31,201 nucleotides of DNA, taken from contig CAYFIR010000080.1 in assembly GCA_964343195.1 (NCBI GenBank), positions 1 to 31,201 of the forward strand, read 5' to 3'. This document shows, in pieces, positions 24,087-31,201 of this stretch. The notes under the pieces are model-generated. The model was not told where the DNA came from. It saw only the letters and a program-made list of their open reading frames with translations, and made no database searches. Made by a program: the position numbers and the translations under genes. Position 1 is the stretch's first letter. Each line of letters opens with the position of its first letter. This DNA is from CAYVAP01 sp964343195. Lineage in GTDB: Bacteria > Bacteroidota > Bacteroidia > J057.

Positions 24087-24106
24087 ATGAGGCAGCATGC
24101 CTGATA

Positions 24107-24862
24107 TCAATCTTCTCCGTTGTAATTGAGGTCATTGGCTTCCTCAATTGCCGCCTGCCAGCTCTGGCCAAAGTTGATCATCTGCAGCGTAGCCATAGAC
24201 AGCTTGTTTTCCAGCTTACCGTACTTCTTACGGTAATCCTTCATGCTGCGGCGTACCACCTCCAGGGCCTCCTCTCGGCCATAGGTGTGGGTGATTTCGC
24301 ATCGCTTCTCATTGGAACCTGGCATCTCCTTATAAGTCAGGAAATAATGCTTGAGACGGCTGACAATGGCACTGGGAACATCAGAAATATCTTCCCACTG
24401 CTCATACACCTGATCTCCTTTCAGCACGGCGATGATTTTGTCATCGGCCTCTCCCCCGTCGATCATACGAAACCCTCCAATAGGGATCGCAGGTACGAGG
24501 ATGTCACCGTGGGTAATGTCACGCTCAGTCAGCACACATATATCGAGTGGGTCCCCATCACCGATGATGTTCTCCTTTCCGGTTTTTTCCATGCAGTACT
24601 CAGCTACCTGATCCATGCAGTAAGTCTGAGGCACAAAGCCATAAAGGGCTGGAACGATATTGGAGAATTTTTGTGGACGGTCCACCTTGAGGTACCCCGT
24701 GCGCTTGTCCACTTCATACTTTACAGTGTCACTGGGGACGACTTCGATAAAGGAAGTAACAACTTCCGGAGCTTCTGGCCCGATCTGAACCCCATGCCAG
24801 GGGTGAGACTTGTAACGTAGGCCTATGAGTTCCCAAATACGGGTAAGGGTATTCTTTCCCAT
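24107..24862 (-). CDS. ppa: Inorganic pyrophosphatase, family I
   Basis: A 251-residue soluble enzyme that hydrolyses pyrophosphate with Mg2+ and so drives biosynthetic reactions. The family I signature is DGDPLDICVLTERD (about 107-120), with the metal-binding aspartates. GGEADDKIIAVLKGD (about 145-160) supplies more acidic ligands. The N-terminal region KVDRPQKFSNIVPALYGFVPQTYC carries the substrate-binding Lys/Tyr. The start is the ATG at 24862 (MGKNTLTRIWE), matching the family N-terminus; the open frame upstream to 24955 has no family resemblance. On the - strand a near -7 word TATTTTTTG lies about 50 bases upstream. Confidence 0.93.
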   Translation of the reverse strand: MGKNTLTRIWELIGLRYKSHPWHGVQIGPEAPEVVTSFIEVVPSDTVKYEVDKRTGYLKVDRPQKFSNIVPALYGFVPQTYCMDQVAEYCMEKTGKENIIGDGDPLDICVLTERDITHGDILVPAIPIGGFRMIDGGEADDKIIAVLKGDQVYEQWEDISDVPSAIVSRLKHYFLTYKEMPGSNEKRCEITHTYGREEALEVVRRSMKDYRKKYGKLENKLSMATLQMINFGQSWQAAIEEANDLNYNGED

Positions 24863-25214
24863 GGATATTGTTTGGAGATGGTGATTGAATGTGAAACAGA
24901 GGTAAGTAACGCACAAAAAATAAATTCCGCTTTTGGCTTGATCTCTCGCCCGCATATTGCGTCAGAAAAAGCCTTGTTTGGCCCGCCAAACTCGGTTTTT
25001 CTTCCTTGTCTGCGAACGAGATCTCGGCGCAAAAGGAGGAGGTTATTTTTCTCGCGTTACTAAGTTAAAAGAACCACACCAGATATGAGAAAAGTCACGA
25101 GATGCACATGACTGTTTGCGTCTCCATCCAGACTGACACAATTACTCCAAATGCCAGACCGAAGCCAAACCCGTGAAGGATATTTGAGTAAATTATACGT
25201 TAAATGGGAAACAA
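24863..25214. other. 352-bp divergent spacer, no gene seen
   Basis: Lies between ppa (-) and the thioredoxin-NHL gene (+) and must carry both promoters. No perfect TTTG / TAnnTTTG pair was found. TATTTTTC at about 25034-25041 (+) and TATTTTTTG at about 24910-24920 (-) are the nearest. Open frames here show no recognisable protein. No repeat or RNA gene was seen. Confidence 0.5.
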
Positions 25215-26666
25215 ATGAAGCCGAATGGAACTTATGGGCGTTTGGATCGAAAGGGGGGAGTAAGAGCCCCTGCCCTCCCCCAGGATCCTGCTCTATGGGT
25301 TCAGGGAAAGCCTGTTTCACTTATGGGCCAACAGGGACATCCCGTGCTCCTGGACTTTTGGACCGGGGGGTGCATCAACTGTTTACATGCCAGTCGGGAA
25401 ATTGAAGAGCTGGCCCGGATGTTTCCCTCCCTGACGGTGATCGGGGTTCACACCCCAAAGTTCAGCCATGAGGCAACGAATGAAGCCGTGGCAGCCGCTA
25501 TCGCACGCTTCGGAATCACCCATCCAGTGGTTAACGACCATGATGGAAAACTTCGTGAGCTTTATACCGTGCGGGCATGGCCGACACTGATCCTGATTGC
25601 TCCCAATGGCAAGATCGCGCTGCAACTGTCAGGTGAAGGCCGTAAACAGGAGTTCGCAGCGGCCCTACAGGAGATGGATCAGGGACACCAGGTTTCCCAG
25701 GTTCGACCTGCGGCCCCCAAAAGTTCGGCAGGACTATTTGACTGTCCGGGTAAACTGACCCTTGATCCCCAGACGGAAATGCTCTATGTGGCAGACACAG
25801 GGCATCACCGAATACTTGCCTTTGGCCACGACGGAGAACTGGTAGCCCAGGTAGGATCGGGAGAAAAAGGCTTTGTCGATGGGCATGGAGATTCGGCACA
25901 ACTATTTCAGCCACAGGGAGTGACATATGATGTCCAAAAGCGGTGTTTGTATTTCGCGGATAGCGGCAACCACGCCCTTCGGTGCTGGAATCTCGAACAC
26001 GATACAGTCACCACCCTCCTGGGAGATGGGATTCAGGGGAAAGGCTATCCCCCCGGCTGGAAAGGGGCTGAGGCACAACTAAATGCCCCCTGGGATCTGA
26101 CCTTTCACCAGGAAAAGCTCTCCATAGCCTGTGCGGGAAGCCATCAGCTATGGAGCTATGATCCAAACAGGGAAGAGGCAGAAGTCATTTTGGGAACGGG
26201 CGAGGAAAATCTGGTAGATGGAGTTCCAGCACAGGCCCTGCTTGCCCAGCCATTTGCCATAACCAGCGATGGGACAAATCTCTACTGGCTGGATACCGAG
26301 GCATCTGCCTTACGTCGATGGAATGGTAAGCAGGTCGAAACACTGGTGGGAACCGGGCTATTCGCCTTTGGATTTGAAGATGGCAGCTATCCAAATGCTC
26401 AGTTGCAGCATCCTCAGGGGTTGACCTATCACAACGGCAAGCTCTGGATAGCAGACACCTATAATCAGGCAGTCAGGGTATTTGACCTGCAAAGTGGTGT
26501 GCTGTCCACCATTTTGACTGATGTACCGGCCCCACAGGACCTCATCTGGCGGGAAGATCAGCTCTTGATCCTTCACTCTACTCTAATTGAATGGACCGGT
26601 GAGGAGATTCGCCCCTTGACCTTTTTTCGCTGCGAAGGAGAAGAATGTATTATTCTGAATTCCTGA
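25215..26666 (+). CDS. NHLRC2-like protein: thioredoxin-like domain plus NHL repeats
   Basis: A 483-residue protein without a signal peptide, so probably cytoplasmic. The thioredoxin-like domain (about 25-155) has the C-x-x-C centre WTGGCINCLH (Cys53, Cys56). It also has the NHLRC2-typical VIGVHTPKFSHE and FGITHPVVNDHDGKL, and a WPTL cis-proline segment. Five or six NHL beta-propeller blades follow (about 165-470), with LYVADTGHHRI, LYFADSGNHAL and LWIADTYNQAV. The animal homologue NHLRC2 has the same domain order and Cys-Ile-Asn-Cys centre, plus an extra C-terminal beta domain missing here. The function is unknown; a redox or scaffold role is inference. The 3' end overlaps the convergent HI0933-type gene by 17 bp. 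Confidence 0.9.
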   Translation: MKPNGTYGRLDRKGGVRAPALPQDPALWVQGKPVSLMGQQGHPVLLDFWTGGCINCLHASREIEELARMFPSLTVIGVHTPKFSHEATNEAVAAAIARFGITHPVVNDHDGKLRELYTVRAWPTLILIAPNGKIALQLSGEGRKQEFAAALQEMDQGHQVSQVRPAAPKSSAGLFDCPGKLTLDPQTEMLYVADTGHHRILAFGHDGELVAQVGSGEKGFVDGHGDSAQLFQPQGVTYDVQKRCLYFADSGNHALRCWNLEHDTVTTLLGDGIQGKGYPPGWKGAEAQLNAPWDLTFHQEKLSIACAGSHQLWSYDPNREEAEVILGTGEENLVDGVPAQALLAQPFAITSDGTNLYWLDTEASALRRWNGKQVETLVGTGLFAFGFEDGSYPNAQLQHPQGLTYHNGKLWIADTYNQAVRVFDLQSGVLSTILTDVPAPQDLIWREDQLLILHSTLIEWTGEEIRPLTFFRCEGEECIILNS

Positions 26667-27879
26667 TCGCCATCCCTAATCCAGCGATCCAACCCGTGGT
26701 CCAGGCCGCCTGAAAGTTGAATCCACCCGTAACAGCGTCGATGTCGAGCACTTCTCCAGCGAAATGCAGTCCAGGATGCAATTTGCTCTCCATGGTCTTA
26801 AAATTCACCTCATTGAGCTCAACCCCACCACAGGTCACGAACTCTTCCTTAAAAGTGCTTTTTCCCTGGACATGATAGCGTCCGTCCGCCAGTTCTGATG
26901 CCAGGGCCTGCGCCTGGGCCTTGGTTAGCTCTGCCCATCGCTGCTCGGGTCCGATGCCGGCCTTTTCCGTTAACTGCTGCCACAATCGAGCAGGTATTTC
27001 TCCCTGAGGATTCGACGCAATCATCTTTTTGGGTTGCTGTTGCCGCAGGGTTTGCCAGAGGTTTTCCCAATGCTCCTGGCTTTTTCCCGCCTGCCAGTTG
27101 ACCTGAAGCTCAAAGTCGTACTGCTGCTCCGCGAATGTACGTGCCCCCCAGGCCGATAGCCGCAGCACTCCCGGCCCGCTCATTCCCCAGTGAGTTACGA
27201 GCAGTGGCCCCTGGCTTTTTAGTGTTCGATGACCGACTAGCTGTATTTCTGCTTCCGGAACAGAAACTCCCGGCAATGGCTTGATGCGATCGTCCTGCAG
27301 GTTAAAGGTGAAAAGCGAGGGCACCGGCTCTACTATGCCGTGTCCCAAATCCGATAGCCATTGCCAGGTGGCGGGATTGCTGCCCGAGGCCACCAACACC
27401 TTGTCGGTCAGCAGAGTTTCATTTTTTAGCCGAATCTGCCACTGAGCCTGCCCCTCATCCGGTGGATGGATGGCCAGCACTTTGCTACGGGTGCGGAGCT
27501 CGATTCCTGCTTGTTTGGCAGCTTTGAGAAAACAATCGATGATGGTCTGCGAATCATCCGAAACGGGGAAGACGCGACCGTCTTCTTCGATTTTCAGTTC
27601 CACTCCCCGGTCCCCAAACCATCCCATGGTATCGCCGGTCATGAAGCGGTGAAATGGGCCGAGCAGGGCCTTACCGCCACGGGGATAAAACTTTACCAAT
27701 TCGCGGGGCTCAAAGCAGGCGTGGGTGACGTTGCAACGCCCGCCACCGGAAATTTTTACTTTACCCAGTACCTGTGGGCTTTGTTCCAGGATGAGGACTT
27801 CGGCAGCGGGATTGGCTTCTGCCGCTGTTATGGCCGCAAAATATCCAGCTGCACCTCCCCCAACAACGGTGATTTTCAT
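26650..27879 (-). CDS. HI0933/YhiN-family FAD-dependent oxidoreductase
   Basis: A 409-residue flavoprotein. It has an N-terminal FAD-binding Rossmann motif VVGGGAAGYFAAITAAE and the family signature GKVKISGGGRCNVTHAC (about 39-55). A C-terminal second nucleotide site carries VTCGGVELNEVNFKTMESKL and LHFAGEVLDIDAVTGGFNFQ. Members of this family (BaiN-like) are annotated as NAD(P)/FAD oxidoreductases of uncertain substrate. It is second of two genes: rfaE2 ends with ATGA, so the stop of rfaE2 and this start overlap by four bases. The 3' end overlaps the NHLRC2-like gene by 17 bp. Confidence 0.92.
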   Translation of the reverse strand: MKITVVGGGAAGYFAAITAAEANPAAEVLILEQSPQVLGKVKISGGGRCNVTHACFEPRELVKFYPRGGKALLGPFHRFMTGDTMGWFGDRGVELKIEEDGRVFPVSDDSQTIIDCFLKAAKQAGIELRTRSKVLAIHPPDEGQAQWQIRLKNETLLTDKVLVASGSNPATWQWLSDLGHGIVEPVPSLFTFNLQDDRIKPLPGVSVPEAEIQLVGHRTLKSQGPLLVTHWGMSGPGVLRLSAWGARTFAEQQYDFELQVNWQAGKSQEHWENLWQTLRQQQPKKMIASNPQGEIPARLWQQLTEKAGIGPEQRWAELTKAQAQALASELADGRYHVQGKSTFKEEFVTCGGVELNEVNFKTMESKLHPGLHFAGEVLDIDAVTGGFNFQAAWTTGWIAGLGMAIRNSE

Positions 27880-28364
27880 GCTCCCAGGTTTTGGATGCGC
27901 TCGATCAGGCTGGAGGTAGAGTATCCTTCAACGAAGGGGATACGTTCGACTTTTCCCCCAGAAGCCATGACAAAATCTGCCCCGACGATCTCGGACACCT
28001 GATAATCAGCTCCTTTGACCAGAATATCAGGTTTTACCGAACGAATCAGATTCAGGGGAGTGTCTTCGTCAAACAGCACGACATAGCTTACCACTTCCAG
28101 GGCGGCCATGACCCGGGCACGGGCCTGCTCCGAAATAATGGGTCGCTGGGGGCCCTTTAATCGGCTGACGGAGGCATCGGTATTGAGCCCGATTACCAAC
28201 AGGTCGCCTTGATTGCGGGCAGCCTCGAGGTAGGTGACGTGCCCCAGGTGCATGAGGTCAAAACATCCGTTGGTAAAGACTATCCGCTGACCATTGGCCC
28301 TGGCTATTGCCAGTTTCGGCAGCAACTGCTCAATTTCAATAATCTTTTCCTCCGTAGCGTTCAT
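27876..28364 (-). CDS. rfaE2: D-glycero-beta-D-manno-heptose 1-phosphate adenylyltransferase (RfaE2)
   Basis: A 162-residue cytoplasmic cytidylyltransferase-fold enzyme. It transfers AMP to heptose 1-phosphate to make ADP-heptose for lipopolysaccharide core. TNGCFDLMHLGHV (about 31-43) is the HxGH nucleotide-binding site; SRLKGPQRPII and DILVKGADY are family-typical. It is a stand-alone domain without the kinase (RfaE1) half, which is usual in Bacteroidota, so the kinase must be elsewhere. It starts at 28364, with a clear -7 box 26 bases upstream, and is coupled to the HI0933-type gene by ATGA overlap. Confidence 0.92.
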   Translation of the reverse strand: MNATEEKIIEIEQLLPKLAIARANGQRIVFTNGCFDLMHLGHVTYLEAARNQGDLLVIGLNTDASVSRLKGPQRPIISEQARARVMAALEVVSYVVLFDEDTPLNLIRSVKPDILVKGADYQVSEIVGADFVMASGGKVERIPFVEGYSTSSLIERIQNLGA

Positions 28365-28389
28365 CTGGTGCGATTAGGTCGCAAAGGTA

Positions 28390-28418
28390 CAAATATACTC
28401 GCGCAATTCTTTTCCAGA
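28390..28418 (-). promoter_or_regulatory. Promoter of the rfaE2 operon
   Basis: Read on the - strand: TCTG (28418-28415), 17-base spacer, TATATTTG (28397-28390), the last a perfect TAnnTTTG -7 box. The predicted transcription start is near 28384, with a leader of about 20 bases. Confidence 0.65.
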
Positions 28419-28495
28419 TCTTACGCCCGGTTCTGACAGACATCAGCTAAATTTGTCCACGTGATATATGGGTTGATTCAAAAACCAGTAGGTTT

Positions 28496-28656
28496 AGAGG
28501 CTGTTTAGGTTTTGGTGTTTCGAGGCCAAACGCAGGATTTTTGGGGTCTGACAAGGAAATTTTTCGAGAAATAGCGAGCTATTTTGAGGAAAATTGACGC
28601 AGACAGGGCCTAAAAAGACCTGTTTGGGCCGATAAGGAAAAATACAAACAGCCTCT
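28496..28656. repeat. 161-bp concentric imperfect palindrome (REP/MITE-like)
   Basis: Outer arms AGAGGCTGTTT (28496-28506) and AAACAGCCTCT (28646-28656) are perfectly inverted. Inner partners are GGCC/GGCC (28523, 28627 areas), GTCTG (28546-28550) with CAGAC (about 28600-28604), and a central AAATAGC-GA-GCTATTT (28569-28584). All pairs share a centre near 28576, so the whole element can fold into one long hairpin. It contains no ORF. It may be one copy of a dispersed intergenic family. Confidence 0.75.
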
Positions 28657-28689
28657 TAGAGAACTCAAAACACTACCCTTACTTAGCAC

Positions 28690-29721
28690 ATGCCTCACAC
28701 CTCGCACCCTTTACTTATAAAAGACTCCCACCTGAGCATTCCTGCTGTTATGGAACGGTTAAAGGCTACCAGATCAGGAATGCTGATCGTCGTAGATGAT
28801 CAAAACCGTTTCCTTGGAGTCATCACCCAGCGTGACTTACATCGGGCCCTCCTGAACGGTAAGGCAAACTTTGACGAAATCTTACATACCCAGGCTCCCG
28901 TGTTGACGCCACAGGCCCTGGACAGTGGAATGGCGAAATTCCCCAAAAGCCGCAGGAAATTTGTGCCTATTGTAAATGAAAAAAATCAGGTAGAATCCGT
29001 TCTGGAACTAGCTCCCAACCAACTCTATACACGTCCTCAGCCAGTGGTCATCATGGCGGGGGGATTGGGAAAACGGCTGGGAGAATTGACAGAAAACTTG
29101 CCAAAACCCATGCTGCCGCTGGGGCATCAGCCTGTGCTACATTTTATTTTGGAAAGCCTCGCAGAATATGGATTCGTGGACTTTTTCCTTTGCGTCAACT
29201 ACCGGGCAGAAGTGATCAAGGAGTATTTTGGCAGTGGGGAAGGCCTCGGCATCAACATCCGCTACGTCGAAGAGGATGAACCGCTGGGGACCGCTGGAGC
29301 CCTGGGGTTAATTGAGGAACCGATGACAGAGCCGGTCCTTGTCATGAATGGCGACCTGATTACCAGCCTCAACTTCGAAAGCCTGATGGACTTTCACCTG
29401 GAAAAGGAAGCCACCGCCACTATGTGTCTGGCCGAATACAACTATCAACTCCCCTTTGGAGTAGTTCACACCCGTAACTCATCGGTGCTTTCCCTGCATG
29501 AAAAGCCCTATCAGCAGCACTACATCAACGCTGGGATTTACGTCCTGAACCGCCGAGCCCTGGAATTCATCGAGCCTGGCAAACCCAAGGATATGACCAG
29601 TGTCTTTGAGGATTTGCTCAAGGCCGACGAAGCCGTTCATGCTTACCACATCAATGAGTTTTGGCTGGACATAGGCCACCGACAGGATTATGAGCGGGGA
29701 AAGCGGATTTTTTCGCAATAA
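28690..29721 (+). CDS. CBS-domain nucleotidyltransferase (sugar-1-phosphate activating)
   Basis: A 343-residue cytoplasmic protein with a tandem CBS pair (about 5-110), for example MLIVVDDQNRFLGVITQRDL and KFVPIVNEKNQVESV, followed by a nucleotidyltransferase domain. VIMAGGLGKRLGELT and PKPMLPL (about 120-144) form the nucleotide-binding signature, and VLVMNGDLIT (about 217-226) carries the metal-binding Asp. Such fused proteins (PtmE/Lgd-like) activate sugar 1-phosphates with NTP for surface glycans. The exact sugar cannot be read. The CBS pair may sense adenine nucleotides. The palindromic element lies just upstream. No RBS is visible, and no near-consensus promoter was found outside the element. 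Confidence 0.9.
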   Translation: MPHTSHPLLIKDSHLSIPAVMERLKATRSGMLIVVDDQNRFLGVITQRDLHRALLNGKANFDEILHTQAPVLTPQALDSGMAKFPKSRRKFVPIVNEKNQVESVLELAPNQLYTRPQPVVIMAGGLGKRLGELTENLPKPMLPLGHQPVLHFILESLAEYGFVDFFLCVNYRAEVIKEYFGSGEGLGINIRYVEEDEPLGTAGALGLIEEPMTEPVLVMNGDLITSLNFESLMDFHLEKEATATMCLAEYNYQLPFGVVHTRNSSVLSLHEKPYQQHYINAGIYVLNRRALEFIEPGKPKDMTSVFEDLLKADEAVHAYHINEFWLDIGHRQDYERGKRIFSQ

Positions 29722-29824
29722 ACAGAAAGTCAGACCGCCAGGCTGTCAGCCCGTTTCACTGTCAGCAGTCAGACGAGAGAAAAGATGAAGAGATTTCAGT
29801 ACCCCTGACTTCTCCGCTCTCGCT

Positions 29825-30316
29825 TCAAAGTCCCTCCTTCATCCGCTCGACGATCAGGTAGGCAGCGGGGCAAACCTCCGTATTTTTCAGGGTGAGGTTG
29901 AGCTTTTTGCGAAAGCCGGGACGATCAGTATGGGGATATTCCCGGCAGGCCTTGGGACGGACATCATAGATGCTGCAATAGTTATCCAGCCCCAGGAACG
30001 GACAGGGCGCCTCATTCAAAACATAGTCCTGATCCTCATCGATGTGCAGGTACTGCTCCGTAAAATCTGCCGGGCGCATGCGCATATGTTTGGCGATCCG
30101 ATCAATGTCACGGTCTGTGAATACCGGGCTGATGGTCTTGCAGCAATTGGCACAGTTCAGGCAATCTACCTCTTCAAACACTTCTTCATGCAGGTCTGCC
30201 ACCTGCTGGTCCAGGTCCTTTGGGGCTTTCTTTCGAAGTCGGGTAAAAAACTGTCGGTTCTCTTTACGTTTGTCTCGGGCCAAAGCAGGGAGCTCGGCAG
30301 GATCAGGCACATTCAT
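29825..30316 (-). CDS. YkgJ-family cysteine cluster protein
   Basis: A 163-residue cytoplasmic protein. CLNCANCCKTISPVFTDRDI (about 52-71), PCPFL (about 103-107), CSIYDVRPKACREYPH (about 113-128) and a last Cys near 149 form the conserved cysteine set of the YkgJ/CxxCxxCC family, predicted to bind zinc or iron-sulfur. Function is unknown in general. A charged helical N-terminus (about 10-45) precedes it. It is divergent from the flavin-reductase-like gene with about 74 bp between the start codons. Confidence 0.88.
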   Translation of the reverse strand: MNVPDPAELPALARDKRKENRQFFTRLRKKAPKDLDQQVADLHEEVFEEVDCLNCANCCKTISPVFTDRDIDRIAKHMRMRPADFTEQYLHIDEDQDYVLNEAPCPFLGLDNYCSIYDVRPKACREYPHTDRPGFRKKLNLTLKNTEVCPAAYLIVERMKEGL

Positions 30317-30390
30317 GCACGTTTTTTAGGTTTGGTGATTTCACCGGTTGGAGGCAAATTAAGTGAGTAAAATTACCATAATTTGCACAC

Positions 30391-31038
30391 ATGAACCAGG
30401 ACATACGATACTTCAGCCAAGGTGACATTCTGGAAATGGACAAACCCATTCGCCGGAATCTTATCAACTCCCTTACAGGATTCAAGAGTCTGTGTCTGTG
30501 TGGCACCTGTGACTATCAGGGCCAGACCAATCTGACCCTTCTTTCTCAGGTTATTCATGTCGGAGCCAATCCACCGCTGATGGGAGTGCTGTTTCGTCCC
30601 AATACCGTCCCAAGACATACCCTGGCCAACATCGAAGCCACCCGGCTTTTTACCCTCAATCATGTCCGGGAGGATATTTACCAAAAGGCCCATCAGACAA
30701 GCGCTAGTTATCCCGAAGAAGTCTCGGAGTTTGATGCCGTCGGCCTCACTCCCACCTACTCAGATCTGTTACAAAAGGTCCCTTATGTTGCAGAATCCCA
30801 CGTTAAAATTGGGCTTCAGCTCAAGGAGCGTCACCAGTTAATCAGCAATATGACCATTTTCATCGTGGGGGAAATCATCGAGATCATGCTTCCGGATCAG
30901 GCCATCGGGGAGGACGGATTCATCGATTTAGAAACTACCGGAAGCCTTACGGTAAGTGGGCTGGACAGTTACCACCGTACGGAGCGGATCGCTCGCTTGC
31001 GCTACCCCAAACCGGACAGGCCTGTGGAGCCGATCTAG
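30391..31038 (+). CDS. Flavin reductase-like (DIM6/NTAB) domain protein
   Basis: A 215-residue protein with the split-barrel FMN-binding fold of flavin reductase-like enzymes. It shows TNLTLLSQVIHVGANPPLMG and VLFRPNTVPRHTLANI (about 47-82), followed by FTLNHVREDIYQKAHQTSA, the usual flavin-binding and dimer region. The substrate is unknown. The start at 30391 follows the word TAATTTG by six bases, a near match to a -7 box. No terminator is obvious apart from the AT-rich inverted repeat downstream. Confidence 0.87.
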   Translation: MNQDIRYFSQGDILEMDKPIRRNLINSLTGFKSLCLCGTCDYQGQTNLTLLSQVIHVGANPPLMGVLFRPNTVPRHTLANIEATRLFTLNHVREDIYQKAHQTSASYPEEVSEFDAVGLTPTYSDLLQKVPYVAESHVKIGLQLKERHQLISNMTIFIVGEIIEIMLPDQAIGEDGFIDLETTGSLTVSGLDSYHRTERIARLRYPKPDRPVEPI

Positions 31039-31067
31039 TGCTTCGCATTCGAAATTTGTAATCAGTA

Positions 31068-31116
31068 ATTCGTAATTGAAAGCATTGCTGACGAGCACTT
31101 TATACGAATTACGAAT
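31068..31116. repeat. AT-rich inverted repeat downstream of the flavin-reductase-like gene
   Basis: ATTCGTAATT (31068-31077) and AATTACGAAT (31107-31116) are perfect inverted copies 29 bases apart, with further GTAAT words on both sides. It may be a weak hairpin or a degenerate intergenic repeat. No gene is seen from 31039 to the window end. Confidence 0.55.
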
Positions 31117-31201
31117 GGGTAATTACTTAATTCCACAGGCACTAGGCATTTGTTTCGCGGTCCAAAGTTCCAATGTTATTGACCATGCCGTTTTCAATTA
31201 A

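Noticed and set aside
24287..24820. A 177-codon open frame on the + strand
   Set aside because: It is antisense to ppa, which is unambiguous by motif.
24863..24955. Longer N-terminus for inorganic pyrophosphatase
   Set aside because: The extra residues have no family resemblance, and the ATG at 24862 gives the normal N-terminus.
27466..28002. A 178-codon open frame on the + strand
   Set aside because: It crosses two well-identified genes on the other strand (HI0933-type and rfaE2).
29722..29824. A terminator hairpin after the CBS-nucleotidyltransferase gene
   Set aside because: Only short GTCAGAC direct repeats and weak complementarity were found, with no stem followed by a T run.

Overview
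This window looks like chromosomal DNA of a Bacteroidota bacterium, most likely of the Saprospiria/Lewinella type (a guess from gene content and roughly balanced base composition, not a proven placement). The signs are a type IX secretion (T9SS) C-terminal sorting domain, a TamL-type Omp85 lipoprotein, a DUF3276/PUR protein, Bacteroidota promoter boxes (TTTG / TAnnTTTG), few Shine-Dalgarno sites, and compact convergent genes. No rRNA, tRNA, CRISPR array, phage or transposase gene was seen, so most of the window is ordinary chromosome with some accessory surface genes.

Left part (1-8833, + strand). A G-rich heptamer microsatellite lies at the very edge. It is followed by a small secreted protein of the DUF6150 / 7(1) septoil-knot type, whose stop overlaps the prmA start (L11 methyltransferase). 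Next come a 1623-residue secreted protein of unknown function and a terminator. A TerC-family membrane protein follows, with a promoter so close to its ATG that its mRNA may be leaderless. After a spacer carrying an octamer microsatellite comes a LolC/LolE-type permease, which starts with GTG.

Middle (8834-18124, mostly - strand). The genes are a polytopic membrane protein with a TPR-like tail; a two-gene surface operon (an S74-protease-ended, YadA-head-like repeat protein, then a seven-repeat T9SS cargo protein) ending in a perfect hairpin; a GNAT acetyltransferase on the + strand; and TamL. TamL and the divergent SpoU/TrmH RNA methyltransferase share the tetramer CATG, so their start codons overlap. 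Directly behind the methyltransferase is a membrane-anchored STAND/NACHT-like ATPase with leucine-rich-repeat-like segments, the most intriguing gene here.

Right part (20925-31201). It holds a PUR-domain protein with a clear promoter, two secreted proteins of unknown function, pncC and ppa converging on a shared terminator, and an NHLRC2-like thioredoxin-NHL protein. Next are a HI0933-type flavoprotein coupled by ATGA to rfaE2, a 161-bp palindromic repeat element, a CBS-nucleotidyltransferase (sugar activation for surface glycans), a YkgJ-type cysteine-cluster protein and a flavin-reductase-like protein. Together the genes serve envelope biogenesis (LolC/E, TamL, T9SS cargo, RfaE2, CBS-nucleotidyltransferase), translation (PrmA, RNA methyltransferase) and housekeeping (Ppa, PncC).

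All identifications come from reading motifs by eye; no database search was run.
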